A stretch of 63,515 bases of DNA from a virus. Positions 1 to 7,956 of this stretch are shown one piece after another. The notes beneath the pieces were generated by a model that did no database searches, was not told where the DNA came from, and saw only the letters and a list, made by a program, of their open reading frames with translations. The stretch covers positions 1 to 63,515 of the IMG/VR virus record IMGVR_UViG_3300050343_000155; one strand, written 5' to 3'. Position 1 is the stretch's first letter, and the number at the start of each line of letters is the position of its first letter. The position numbers and the translations under genes are program-made.

Positions 1-3000
1 GCTGTTCAGCAAGGCACTCCAGCTGAAATGCTTAGCCGATTCACGAAAATACCTGAGATAGAAAACGACTTTAAGGGAAAGCCTGACTCTGAGAAGCTTC
101 AAGCATATATAGATAGAGCAGACCTAAGTGAAGGCATGGGTCAGTTCATGAAAGGAGAAAACACTGAGGCTGTAATGTTCTCGGCAAAGAAAGTTCTCGA
201 TCTATCAGCGCACCCACAAAGTAGATCTTACAATCTGCCTGGAATATTCAAGGGCAGAAGCGTAAAGTCTATGCAGAACGTAAAGTTTGGTACTGGTAAG
301 ATTGACATTAGCAAATTGCTGGAAGGGAGAGCTTCAGAGGCTAATGTGAAAGGAAAGGTTTCTGAAAACAAGCCATCAGATCAGTTTGATGAATTTGTTG
401 AAGGGGTAGTATTTATGAGGCATCCTCTTCACGGAGACTCCTTTGTTGATTCTTACGGGAATATCATCAAGAGTGCTGAGCAGGTGTATATGTCAGGTGA
501 TGTCATCATCGCTTCTGGGAAAGTTAGATATGCTGGAAACTCTATTGAGAGAGGCAAGAAGTCAGAGAACATAGTGATAGAAAACCCAGAGCATTTCCGA
601 GCGTTTAATAACTTCATGTCTATCATGAAGCAGAGAAACCAGTCTCTAGCCAACGAGTCTACTGAAATGTTTGAAATGGCCTACAAGTCATTGACAGCTA
701 AGGATCGAGCAAGGTTTGCCAACCTAACCATAGACGAGCACGGTAACGTAATAAAAGGGAGAAGACTTAGGGGTACATCTAAACGCCTTGCAAACTCTTC
801 TGAGTTCGGAAGATTCAAAAATGAAATTGTAAGTAATCCAGAAAACTATATTGACAGACAGAGCATTGCAAACGAAAAGAAAAACCTAGAAGATCTTAGC
901 GCTCAAGAGCTCGTTAGTTTGATGAGGGGCGACGCTTTGGATAATTTAGCGACAAGAAACGACGATGTTGGTGTCCTAGCAGGAATCGAACTAATAAACA
1001 GGATGCAAGAAACAGGCAATGACATAGGCATTGCTGGAGTCCTGGATAGGTTGTCTGCGGTTGGAACAACAGCTGGTAGAATTCTCAGACACATGGCTGA
1101 ACTGAAGACAAGCAGTCCTCAGGGAATGGCAAGTGTGATAATTAAAAAAGCAGAAGCGCAGGGTAAGATTCTTTCTGAAGAGCAAAAGAACAAAATCCTT
1201 GAAGCCACCAAAACATACATGGCAGCTTACAAGAAAGCTCAAGACTTGCTGGAAAGAGGAATAGCTGGAGAGGACGTAGAAGCTGAGTTTAAAAAAGCGA
1301 AGAAAGACTTAAACGAAACTCAGTCTAAGCTTGATACTCTGGCTAATATGTATACGGAAAAAACCTGGTCCGAGATAGGCACTCAACTCGTTCAGGGTAA
1401 CTTGCTTACTATGATGTCTCAGTCTAGGAACGTGGTTTACAACCTAGCAAACGTAATACCGAAGACTGTAATTGATATTATGTCGATGCCTACTTCCAAG
1501 GCTTTTGAGCTCATGGGCTTACATAAAGAAAAGAGAAAGTTGTCTCTTGCTGGGTACTTGTACGCTTTAAGAAAGTTTGGGGCTGGATCCGTGGAGGCTA
1601 TGGAGCAGGTGATTACGGGCAGGGAAGAAGACATGTCTGAGTGGAGGATGAGCAGAGGGTTCATGCCTATTAGATCATTGATGGCTGCTATGTCAAGCGA
1701 CCTTCCAGAGGGTGTTACTCTCAGGAATGAAGTCAATCAAAGAGCTAAGCTTTTAGTTCAGGGTACTTTTGGAATTCCTGCCGAAGCCATGTTCAGGCTC
1801 TTAAGCTTGGGTGACGTTCCTTTTAGAAGGTTTGCTGAGGGTCTGGAACTTTACAGCCTTGCAAAAGCAAAAGGCCTTGAGGGTGATGCGCTTGCTCAGT
1901 TCTTAAAGTTTCCAGATAAAGCTAGCGCAGAGCAAGGGGCAACCGAGGGTAGAAAGCTAACCTTCCAGGAACCTATGGGCCTTGCGAGAGGGAGTATGTG
2001 GATCATTGATAACATCTCAAAAGGAATGGGTGAAGCATTTAAGAACGTTAAAGGCTTTGACGCTGAAGGGTTCTTTAAGTATCTCATTAGGCTTAACGTT
2101 CCTTATGTTTCTACGATAGCAAACTTTACCGAAGAGACTCTTACTTATGCTTCTCCAGTAGTTGGAATTGGAAAGATGGGTATTCAAATGGGTAACAAAG
2201 ATTACACAGAGGCATCTAAAACGCTGAGTAAGGTCATGGTTGGACAGGCGATAAGCACGACAGCTTTGCATCTCATCTCTCAGGGTCTTCTAAGCGGAAG
2301 TGTAGACTGGGAGGATGATGAAAAAACAAACCTCATGTACGATACATTCCCGCCAAACAGCATAAACGTTGACGGGTTAAGAAGAATGCTAGAGGGTGGT
2401 GATCCTGCTCCGCAGGCTGGTGATGAGTTTAGATCCTATCAGACGCTTGGGGTTTTCGGAACTATAATGGGTGCTTACGCTCACTCTACTTCTCCAGAAG
2501 CTGCAAAAGAAATGGCTGAACAACCCTTTAGCGGCAACAACGCACTAAAGAAAGTGTTCGGATTCGATAATGTATCAGTGATTGCGTACATGATGGATCA
2601 GAGCTTCCTTCAAGGACTGAATGGAATCACAAGTGTAATCTCAAGCACTAAGGATCCTGAAGATTTTGAAAGGGCTTTCTTTAGATATGCAGAAACAATA
2701 TCTAAAGCCTTCTCCTCTATGTTCCTTCCAAACGTACTCAGTGGGGTTGACCAATCAACCAGGGAGTTTATGCCAGACAAGAGAGATGTAGATCTAGCCG
2801 ACAGAATTAAAAACCACGTAAGAGAAAGGACCTTTAACACTGGTGGCCTTCCAGTAAAGGTTAATTGGAAGGGAGAGCGTATTGATCAAGCTCCTGTGGG
2901 AGGAAACCAGTTTGCCTACTATATGTTTGACGCAACTAAAATGCGAGAAGCTTCTCAGGATGACACCTCTATAGAGATATTAAATCTATACCTAAGGACT

Positions 3001-3414
3001 GGAGTGTTAACCAAGGCTGTTGGGACTCCTTATTATGCTTCTTCCGTGTATAGAAAAATACGTAAGCCTTCGGTTCGTAGAGGTAAGGCTAAAAAAGCCT
3101 ACGAAGCTTTGGGTGCTACTTACAGTTTTTTAGAAAACCCAGAAGAGGATTTTAACATTAAGCTTACAGCCGAGGAGGTAAACAACGCTCTTGAGATGAG
3201 TAACGTTCCGAGATACAATGAAATTAAGAGTTTTATTCAAACAGAAGAGTATCAAGCCATGACAGACGTTGAGAAGATAGAGTCTCTTGATGATATCAAC
3301 GGTAGGTATAAATCTTTACTTTCATACAATCCTGACGGTAGCTTTATGGAACACAGCAAGTACATACTGGACTTAATGGAGTCAAGATATTTAGAGCAAA
3401 ATGGACAAAATTAA
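1..3414 (+). CDS. Giant virion protein, C-terminal part (gene continues from the right edge)
   Basis: The frame is open from base 1 with no start required, and the right-edge frame starting at 57516 enters it in phase, so these 1137 codons are the C-terminal third of a protein of about 3137 aa. The part seen here is mostly helical and charged, with a coiled-coil-like stretch near window codons 370-450, and Gly/Ala/Met-rich hydrophobic segments around codons 475-500 and 730-790 that could interact with membranes. Its place after the tail hub and two internal-protein genes and directly before the holin fits an ejected internal virion protein, as in T7- and crAss-like podoviruses. No catalytic motif is seen in this part. 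An internal ATG at 28 could be taken as a start, but nothing suggests the protein begins there. Confidence 0.8.
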   Translation, partial: AVQQGTPAEMLSRFTKIPEIENDFKGKPDSEKLQAYIDRADLSEGMGQFMKGENTEAVMFSAKKVLDLSAHPQSRSYNLPGIFKGRSVKSMQNVKFGTGKIDISKLLEGRASEANVKGKVSENKPSDQFDEFVEGVVFMRHPLHGDSFVDSYGNIIKSAEQVYMSGDVIIASGKVRYAGNSIERGKKSENIVIENPEHFRAFNNFMSIMKQRNQSLANESTEMFEMAYKSLTAKDRARFANLTIDEHGNVIKGRRLRGTSKRLANSSEFGRFKNEIVSNPENYIDRQSIANEKKNLEDLSAQELVSLMRGDALDNLATRNDDVGVLAGIELINRMQETGNDIGIAGVLDRLSAVGTTAGRILRHMAELKTSSPQGMASVIIKKAEAQGKILSEEQKNKILEATKTYMAAYKKAQDLLERGIAGEDVEAEFKKAKKDLNETQSKLDTLANMYTEKTWSEIGTQLVQGNLLTMMSQSRNVVYNLANVIPKTVIDIMSMPTSKAFELMGLHKEKRKLSLAGYLYALRKFGAGSVEAMEQVITGREEDMSEWRMSRGFMPIRSLMAAMSSDLPEGVTLRNEVNQRAKLLVQGTFGIPAEAMFRLLSLGDVPFRRFAEGLELYSLAKAKGLEGDALAQFLKFPDKASAEQGATEGRKLTFQEPMGLARGSMWIIDNISKGMGEAFKNVKGFDAEGFFKYLIRLNVPYVSTIANFTEETLTYASPVVGIGKMGIQMGNKDYTEASKTLSKVMVGQAISTTALHLISQGLLSGSVDWEDDEKTNLMYDTFPPNSINVDGLRRMLEGGDPAPQAGDEFRSYQTLGVFGTIMGAYAHSTSPEAAKEMAEQPFSGNNALKKVFGFDNVSVIAYMMDQSFLQGLNGITSVISSTKDPEDFERAFFRYAETISKAFSSMFLPNVLSGVDQSTREFMPDKRDVDLADRIKNHVRERTFNTGGLPVKVNWKGERIDQAPVGGNQFAYYMFDATKMREASQDDTSIEILNLYLRTGVLTKAVGTPYYASSVYRKIRKPSVRRGKAKKAYEALGATYSFLENPEEDFNIKLTAEEVNNALEMSNVPRYNEIKSFIQTEEYQAMTDVEKIESLDDINGRYKSLLSYNPDGSFMEHSKYILDLMESRYLEQNGQN

Positions 3415-3826
3415 AGACACCAAGCTAGGGGGTTGGCTAAAGGCCAAAGCTCCAGGCATTCTAAGCCTCGTAGGGGACCTTCTGCCAGACAAGGGGGGTC
3501 TTGGTATTGTAAAGAACCTATTGGACAAAGAGGAGGGTTTAGATCCAGCCGAATCTAAAGCAGCTTTAGATGCTGAGGTTGAGTTTCAGAACAACGTATC
3601 TAGACGCTGGGAGGCTGACATGTCTAGTGATGTAAAGATTGCTAAGATCATTCGACCAGCAACTATGATTGTTCTTATGCTGTTCTTTATGGTGATGATG
3701 ATATGGGATGGGCTTGACGAAAGCTTCATGCCTAAGGAGAGCTACGTGTCTCTTTTAGAGATACTTATGCTTACGGTTTTTGGGGCGTACTTTGCAGGAA
3801 GAACTATCGAAAAAACTAAACGATGA
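3401..3826 (+). CDS. Holin of the three-TM / gene-transfer-agent release type
   Basis: This is a 141-aa protein that probably forms the inner-membrane lesion at lysis. An amphipathic N-terminal half is followed by the sequence RRWEADM and IIRPATM, then hydrophobic segments at about residues 87-108 and 117-134 and a basic tail. The pattern of W-x-A-D, an I-R-P turn and terminal membrane helices is typical of the Holin_3TMs family found in Bacteroidota phages and gene transfer agents. The start overlaps the last 14 bp of the giant gene, and the stop overlaps the next start, so it is translated in the late operon. The endolysin partner is probably the M15 peptidase at 23010. The family call is from memory of its sequence pattern. 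Confidence 0.75.
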   Translation: MDKIKDTKLGGWLKAKAPGILSLVGDLLPDKGGLGIVKNLLDKEEGLDPAESKAALDAEVEFQNNVSRRWEADMSSDVKIAKIIRPATMIVLMLFFMVMMIWDGLDESFMPKESYVSLLEILMLTVFGAYFAGRTIEKTKR

Positions 3827-4890
3827 AACACCTAGCTCTTATGCTATGCCTGCTCTCACAGTACGTGATTGTAGGACAGGACTCTTGCGCTGTATTCGGC
3901 AACGAACAATGTTCAACCCAGAATGATGGGGTATGTCCCAGAGCCGATGCAGTGGGAGGAGATCGACTACGTATACCACATATACTACACCGACAGCTTT
4001 CCAGATAGCTACATACCTGAGGACATCATCATGGATGCTCACGAGCATCTGAACGAGGAGTTCGATGAAGCCATGTTAAGCTTCGATCTTGTTTCGATTG
4101 TGTACCACGACTTCGATGAGTTCTGGGGTGCTCCTGTAATCTTAGAGCAAAACAACATTTGTGTGCCGTACAGTCAGAGCGGGTTTCATATGGATGGATG
4201 CCTACGTAGAGGACCTGGTGTGGGATAGAGAGATATACATGAACGTGCATATATTCCCTAAGTTTTGTAACGGAATACTGGGATTTGCCTGGACATCTTA
4301 CAGCTAGCACTGAGCTGGAGGGGTGTGGGTTAGGTCTGACGTGTTCGGAAATTACGGTCCTCAGCTTTCGTATGACGACCAGAGATCAAAACAAAACTCT
4401 AATACACGAAGTGGGTCACTACGTTGGATTGCAGGCATGTATTCAAGGCGTAGACTTCTGCGGTGAAGACTTAGGTCCTTGCGATGAGTCAGGTGACTAC
4501 GTTTGCGATACACCTCCCACTAAGGTGAACTTTAACTGCGAGAACCCTATATGTCCTCCAGCTCTGTATGGACTACGAAGCCAAACAATCACATGGATTA
4601 CTATGTGGATTCATGTAGAACTAACTTTACCCCTGGTCAGATTGAGCGCATCCACTACATACTACCTATCTCTCGTCCAGGCATCACTGATCAAGAAGCG
4701 TACTGTCTAGGAGACATAAACGGAGACCACGTTGTAGGTATGATTGACTTGATGCTTATGCTAGTCTAACTGGGACAATCCAGGTACGTGGACACCTGGA
4801 GACCTAAACGGTAACGGATACTTCAATGTAATTGACTTCTCAGATACTGCTAGGTCAGTGGGGTACAATATGTTACGGTGCCGAACTTGA
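3823..4890 (+). pseudogene. Frameshifted secreted M43 (pappalysin-like) metalloprotease with dockerin-like tail
   Basis: The coding signal runs across the whole interval but switches frame at least six times. A signal peptide (MKHLALMLCLLSQYVIVGQ) starts it, followed by segments in three frames containing LIHEVGHYVGL, a SGDYVCDTPP motif, NHMDYYVDSC and FTPGQ, which are the zinc site and downstream signatures of M43 peptidases. The C-terminal end reads CLGDINGDHVVG and, after another frame change, PGDLNGNGYFNVIDF, two dockerin-type EF-hand repeats. The third zinc His is absent in the open frame, but dropping one G after VGLQ would place a His there. Frame changes are visible near 3912, 4195, 4295, 4320, 4390, 4560 and 4765. 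Genes around it are intact, so this is either a decaying captured host gene or a locally bad consensus. Confidence 0.75.
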
Positions 4891-4896
4891 TCCTTT

Positions 4897-6717
4897 TTAT
4901 AGGGAGGACGCTTCATCTTGCATCTCCAAGTATGTTCCCTCATCAATCTCCTCAAGAGGAGCCTGCTTGAATCCATGCTCATTATGAAGCAAGAAAGATA
5001 CAGACTTTACGTTCTTGAAGTTCTTGTCGAGCCACTCCTTGATGCCGTCCAGCTCTTCCTTACGATAGTAAATAGTAACAGATACAGCATTATCAGACCA
5101 CTCAGCTTGTAAGCGTTTAATAACTTCCAACTGATCCAAGGCTGTCATGTCGTTAGCAAACATGGTTCCTTTAGGGAACTTACATGGAAAGCTTACAACG
5201 ATAGTAGACTTGTCTTCTGTGCCATCAAAGTTTAGCACGAACTCCACAGGGTACCCGTGCTCCCTGGCGGCATGTGCCAGACTGCTATCAGCTGACATTC
5301 TGATTCGTCGAATATAATATTCGCTGTATCCTGGATGCGCTCCTGGTGTAACGCCAGCAAGTAGACTAAGCGTTCCAGATGGCTTGACTGTTGTAAGTTT
5401 AATGGATGCTGGATATCCTGCCAGTTGAGAGTATTCTTTGTCATATGCTCTGATGTAGTCATAGCAATCAGCCAACCAAGATCGCTGCTCTTCAGTAGCT
5501 TGCAAGTATCCAGTGACTCCGATACCCATACGCATATTCTTGTGTACGATATCCTCGGTCTCCTTCACAGCACATTTGATGGCCAAGCTATGCTTGTTAA
5601 TTCTATAAAGATAACGCGCAACCTTCTTGAGTTCTTCGTAGTGCTCGATGTTTGGTAGATAAATCTCAGCCAAGCAGCAAGTCTCGAAGTTAGCTAGCGA
5701 CTGCTCAGCACAAGGATTAAACCCCTGCACGTCTGGGTCTGGGTACTCGACTTCAAAAGTGCGTCCCATGCGGCGTGAAGCCTCTAGATTGATGAGTCCG
5801 TATGGTTCTCCGTTACCGTTGTATCCTTCCCAGAACTCAGCGGGTAGCTTTGAGATGTCATCACAAACGACAGAGTTGTTGCTCATCGCTCTCCAGTTAG
5901 GAATACCTCCTAGGTCCCATCGCTTTGCTTGCAAGTACTCTACATCATCGCAGTCTCCGATAGCAATCTGCGCAGATCTACGAACGTTACCAGCTACAAC
6001 AATTCTACCGATGATGTTCATTACATCGAGGCAGTCAACAGGGCTGAGCCGCTGACCTGATTTCTTGTTTAAGATTTCATTGATCTCTTGCATACCCCAG
6101 ACCAGATCCTCAGGCCCTGAAGCTGTTCCTCCGAATCCTTTAATGGCAGAGCCCTTAGACCGAATAAGATGTGTAGCATATGTAAAGTCCTCACCTGTAA
6201 CAAATGAAGCCTCCAGGACGCGCTGTAAAAGCTCTACCCACCCCTCACGGCTGTCAGGAACAATAAAGTCTGCGTCGTTCTCGTCTATACGCTCTACCTT
6301 AACTCGGTTCTTAACCTTTGGTAGCTGGTACACGTTCTCTCGCTGGATATTAAAACCTACACCTGAGCCAAGCATAAGCATTTCAAACGCCCATGTAAAT
6401 GGACGAATAGGATCATCTACCACTACGAAAGCGCAGTTCTGTAGAGACGGTAACCCCAATCGGTCAACTGTTTTAGTACCTAGCTGCCAGAGAAATCGCC
6501 CTGCCACAGTGCCTTTCAGCTCCATCATTATCTTCTTCAGCTCACCCTCTTCGAATTGGGTAAAGCCTACGTTGAGTTGGTCACGACACGCATCAATCAC
6601 TCGATCAACGGTGTCCTCCCACTCTTCTGTTTTGCCATCGGCAGTTTGTCTGGAATAGGTACGCTTATAGACAGCATACCCTACCTCGCCCCAAGGGACA
6701 AGTGAAGGATCATACAT
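4897..6717 (-). CDS. nrdJ: Adenosylcobalamin-dependent (class II) ribonucleotide reductase
   Basis: This 606-aa enzyme reduces ribonucleotides to deoxyribonucleotides for phage DNA synthesis in the cytoplasm. The N-terminal PWGEVGYAVYKRTY and the finger-loop motif FNPCAEQSL match the monomeric, Lactobacillus-type triphosphate reductases. The expected active-site residues are present: C95, thiyl C336, E338 and C347, with the 11-residue C336-C347 spacing of the family, plus GSGVGFN at 117-123. The protein is shorter than the roughly 740-aa reference, and its C-terminus after the LLHNEHGF segment carries no cysteine, so the usual C-terminal shuttle Cys pair is missing. Start ATG at 6717 follows an A/T-rich leader. 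It is the last gene of the leftward operon and converges on the M43 pseudogene. Confidence 0.93.
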   Translation of the reverse strand: MYDPSLVPWGEVGYAVYKRTYSRQTADGKTEEWEDTVDRVIDACRDQLNVGFTQFEEGELKKIMMELKGTVAGRFLWQLGTKTVDRLGLPSLQNCAFVVVDDPIRPFTWAFEMLMLGSGVGFNIQRENVYQLPKVKNRVKVERIDENDADFIVPDSREGWVELLQRVLEASFVTGEDFTYATHLIRSKGSAIKGFGGTASGPEDLVWGMQEINEILNKKSGQRLSPVDCLDVMNIIGRIVVAGNVRRSAQIAIGDCDDVEYLQAKRWDLGGIPNWRAMSNNSVVCDDISKLPAEFWEGYNGNGEPYGLINLEASRRMGRTFEVEYPDPDVQGFNPCAEQSLANFETCCLAEIYLPNIEHYEELKKVARYLYRINKHSLAIKCAVKETEDIVHKNMRMGIGVTGYLQATEEQRSWLADCYDYIRAYDKEYSQLAGYPASIKLTTVKPSGTLSLLAGVTPGAHPGYSEYYIRRIRMSADSSLAHAAREHGYPVEFVLNFDGTEDKSTIVVSFPCKFPKGTMFANDMTALDQLEVIKRLQAEWSDNAVSVTIYYRKEELDGIKEWLDKNFKNVKSVSFLLHNEHGFKQAPLEEIDEGTYLEMQDEASSL

Positions 6718-6720
6718 ATT

Positions 6721-6770
6721 AAAAAAATTTAAAAATTAAAAACGGACTACTAAGATAGTCAATAGTCCTT
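6721..6770 (-). terminator. Putative intrinsic terminator on the minus strand
   Basis: On the minus strand GGACTA pairs with TAGTCC (plus-strand arms 6744-6749 and 6763-6768), followed by a U-rich run opposite plus-strand bases 6721-6743. It overlaps the stop of the upstream nuclease-like gene and lies just before the reductase start, so it may attenuate read-through into the reductase gene. Confidence 0.5.
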
Positions 6771-7259
6771 AAAATACTTCCACACCCTGTACGTCTCTAA
6801 AGACTTGAGGTCCAACAAGTTAAGAGTTGTTATGACATCCTCTCGATCTTTTCGAGTGTACTTTTTCTTGTATGAATCTCGCTTGTGCGACACAAATACA
6901 TCTTCCACATTCTCCTCGCAGTAAGACACTAGGTCTTCGCGATCAACGATACTGAATCCACCCTCTTCTGGCATGTCGAATGCTATAATTTTGGCACCCC
7001 CATACATCCATCCTGGGTTTCCAGCTACGTTTTTAAACTCACACCAAATCTCATCTGGTAGGTTATTGCCTTTTACATCTACTCCCCACCTTCCTTCTAC
7101 CTCTTCGTGTTGCATCCAGAAATCAACATGCATATGCACATCGTCTTTTCTACCTGACTTTACAACTTGAAGTCCTAGGTCTCTTGCCGCACGTTCAAAG
7201 CGTACTTCAGCTACCCTTCCTGTTGAGAACGAATATCGTTTCCTGTTTTGACTTTGCAT
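6759..7259 (-). CDS. PD-(D/E)XK-like nuclease-related protein
   Basis: This is a 166-aa protein. The segment VDFWM, WGVDVKG, EFKNVxGNPGWMYGGA resembles small restriction-endonuclease-fold proteins of phages in which D, D-x-K and E residues form the metal site; this is recognition by pattern only. A basic C-terminal half (KKKYTRKDRED) could bind DNA. The open frame extends upstream to 7307, but the ATG at 7259 (MQSQNRKRYSF) is preferred because it gives the smaller overlap (53 bp) with the previous gene. It sits between a resolvase and the reductase in the replication operon. A DNA-processing role is inferred. Confidence 0.6.
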   Translation of the reverse strand: MQSQNRKRYSFSTGRVAEVRFERAARDLGLQVVKSGRKDDVHMHVDFWMQHEEVEGRWGVDVKGNNLPDEIWCEFKNVAGNPGWMYGGAKIIAFDMPEEGGFSIVDREDLVSYCEENVEDVFVSHKRDSYKKKYTRKDREDVITTLNLLDLKSLETYRVWKYFKDY

Positions 7260-7491
7260 CGTGGTTTGCTTCAGAGTGTTCAAACGAAGCCTCCTTAACA
7301 AGGTCAAGCTCCTGATTCATCATTACGCGAATACCCGCAACCATGTTGGCTACGTTCCCAGAATCCTCACGGGGATCTCCGTTCTCATCGAATAGCTCTT
7401 CAAAAAACTCATCAATGAGTTCATGAAGCCTTACGGTGGCTATCCTGTAGCTAGCTCCTAGCTGTTCCTTTGTTAACTCGTTTTTTGCCAT
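7207..7491 (-). CDS. Hypothetical protein, 94 aa
   Basis: It is a small acidic, mostly helical protein (MAKNELTKEQLGASYRIATV) of no recognised family. The start at 7491 overlaps the end of the resolvase gene by 41 bp, and the end overlaps the next nuclease-like gene by 53 bp, so it is embedded in the DNA-metabolism operon and probably co-translated. No motif, signal peptide or membrane segment is visible. The C-terminal HDAKSKQETIFVLNRKGS lies in the overlap with the next gene and may be under double coding constraint. Confidence 0.6.
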   Translation of the reverse strand: MAKNELTKEQLGASYRIATVRLHELIDEFFEELFDENGDPREDSGNVANMVAGIRVMMNQELDLVKEASFEHSEANHDAKSKQETIFVLNRKGS

Positions 7492-7939
7492 ATCCTAGTT
7501 CTTTAAGTTTCACTATAGCCTGCTCAATCTGGTGTTTGTTTTTACAGATGAACAAAGCGGGGACTGGTTCTCCTGAGTCTATCAAGTGCTTAAGGAACAG
7601 CTTCCAACGCATCGGGAAGTCATGATGCGAAGGAGTGTACCCTTTGGTTTCAATAATCCATTCTCCGTTTGGTCCTACGAAGTCTGGAGTGTATTTAATG
7701 GGAAGGACTATCGCACCGCTACGATCCGACAAGTCTTTCCGCTTGGTAGTCATCTTCAAGTAAGTTCCTGGATACCTAAACTTCTCTACGAGCATGTACT
7801 CGTGAGTTTCATAGGTGAAGTTGATCTTATGCTCAGACAATAAGTCTGCACAGGTCTTCTCTAGTCCGCTTTTATACTTACCTAAATTGCGCTTTTTTGC
7901 TGATTTGCGCTTAGGGGTCCCGCTTTTCTGTCGTTTCAC
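7451..7939 (-). CDS. T7 endonuclease I-like Holliday-junction resolvase
   Basis: This 162-aa protein probably cleaves branched DNA during replication, recombination and packaging. After a very basic N-terminus come YKSGLEKTCADLL, a YTPDF strand, WIIETKG and a PMRWKLF segment: Glu in SGLE, Asp in YTPDF, and E-x-K in ETKG match the PD-(D/E)XK active site of the T7 endonuclease I family. The frame opens with GTG at 7939 and there is no ATG before the conserved domain, so a GTG start is likely. It follows the primase-helicase gene by 17 bp. The assignment is by motif order and is fairly secure as a nuclease, less so as to the exact subfamily. Confidence 0.75.
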   Translation of the reverse strand: MKRQKSGTPKRKSAKKRNLGKYKSGLEKTCADLLSEHKINFTYETHEYMLVEKFRYPGTYLKMTTKRKDLSDRSGAIVLPIKYTPDFVGPNGEWIIETKGYTPSHHDFPMRWKLFLKHLIDSGEPVPALFICKNKHQIEQAIVKLKELGYGKKRVNKGTARS

Positions 7940-7956
7940 TCAGGCTAAGATACAGC

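Noticed and set aside
6065-6658. A 197-aa open frame on the plus strand
   Set aside because: It is antisense to the conserved active-site region of the ribonucleotide reductase and has no recognisable features; it is a shadow of that gene.
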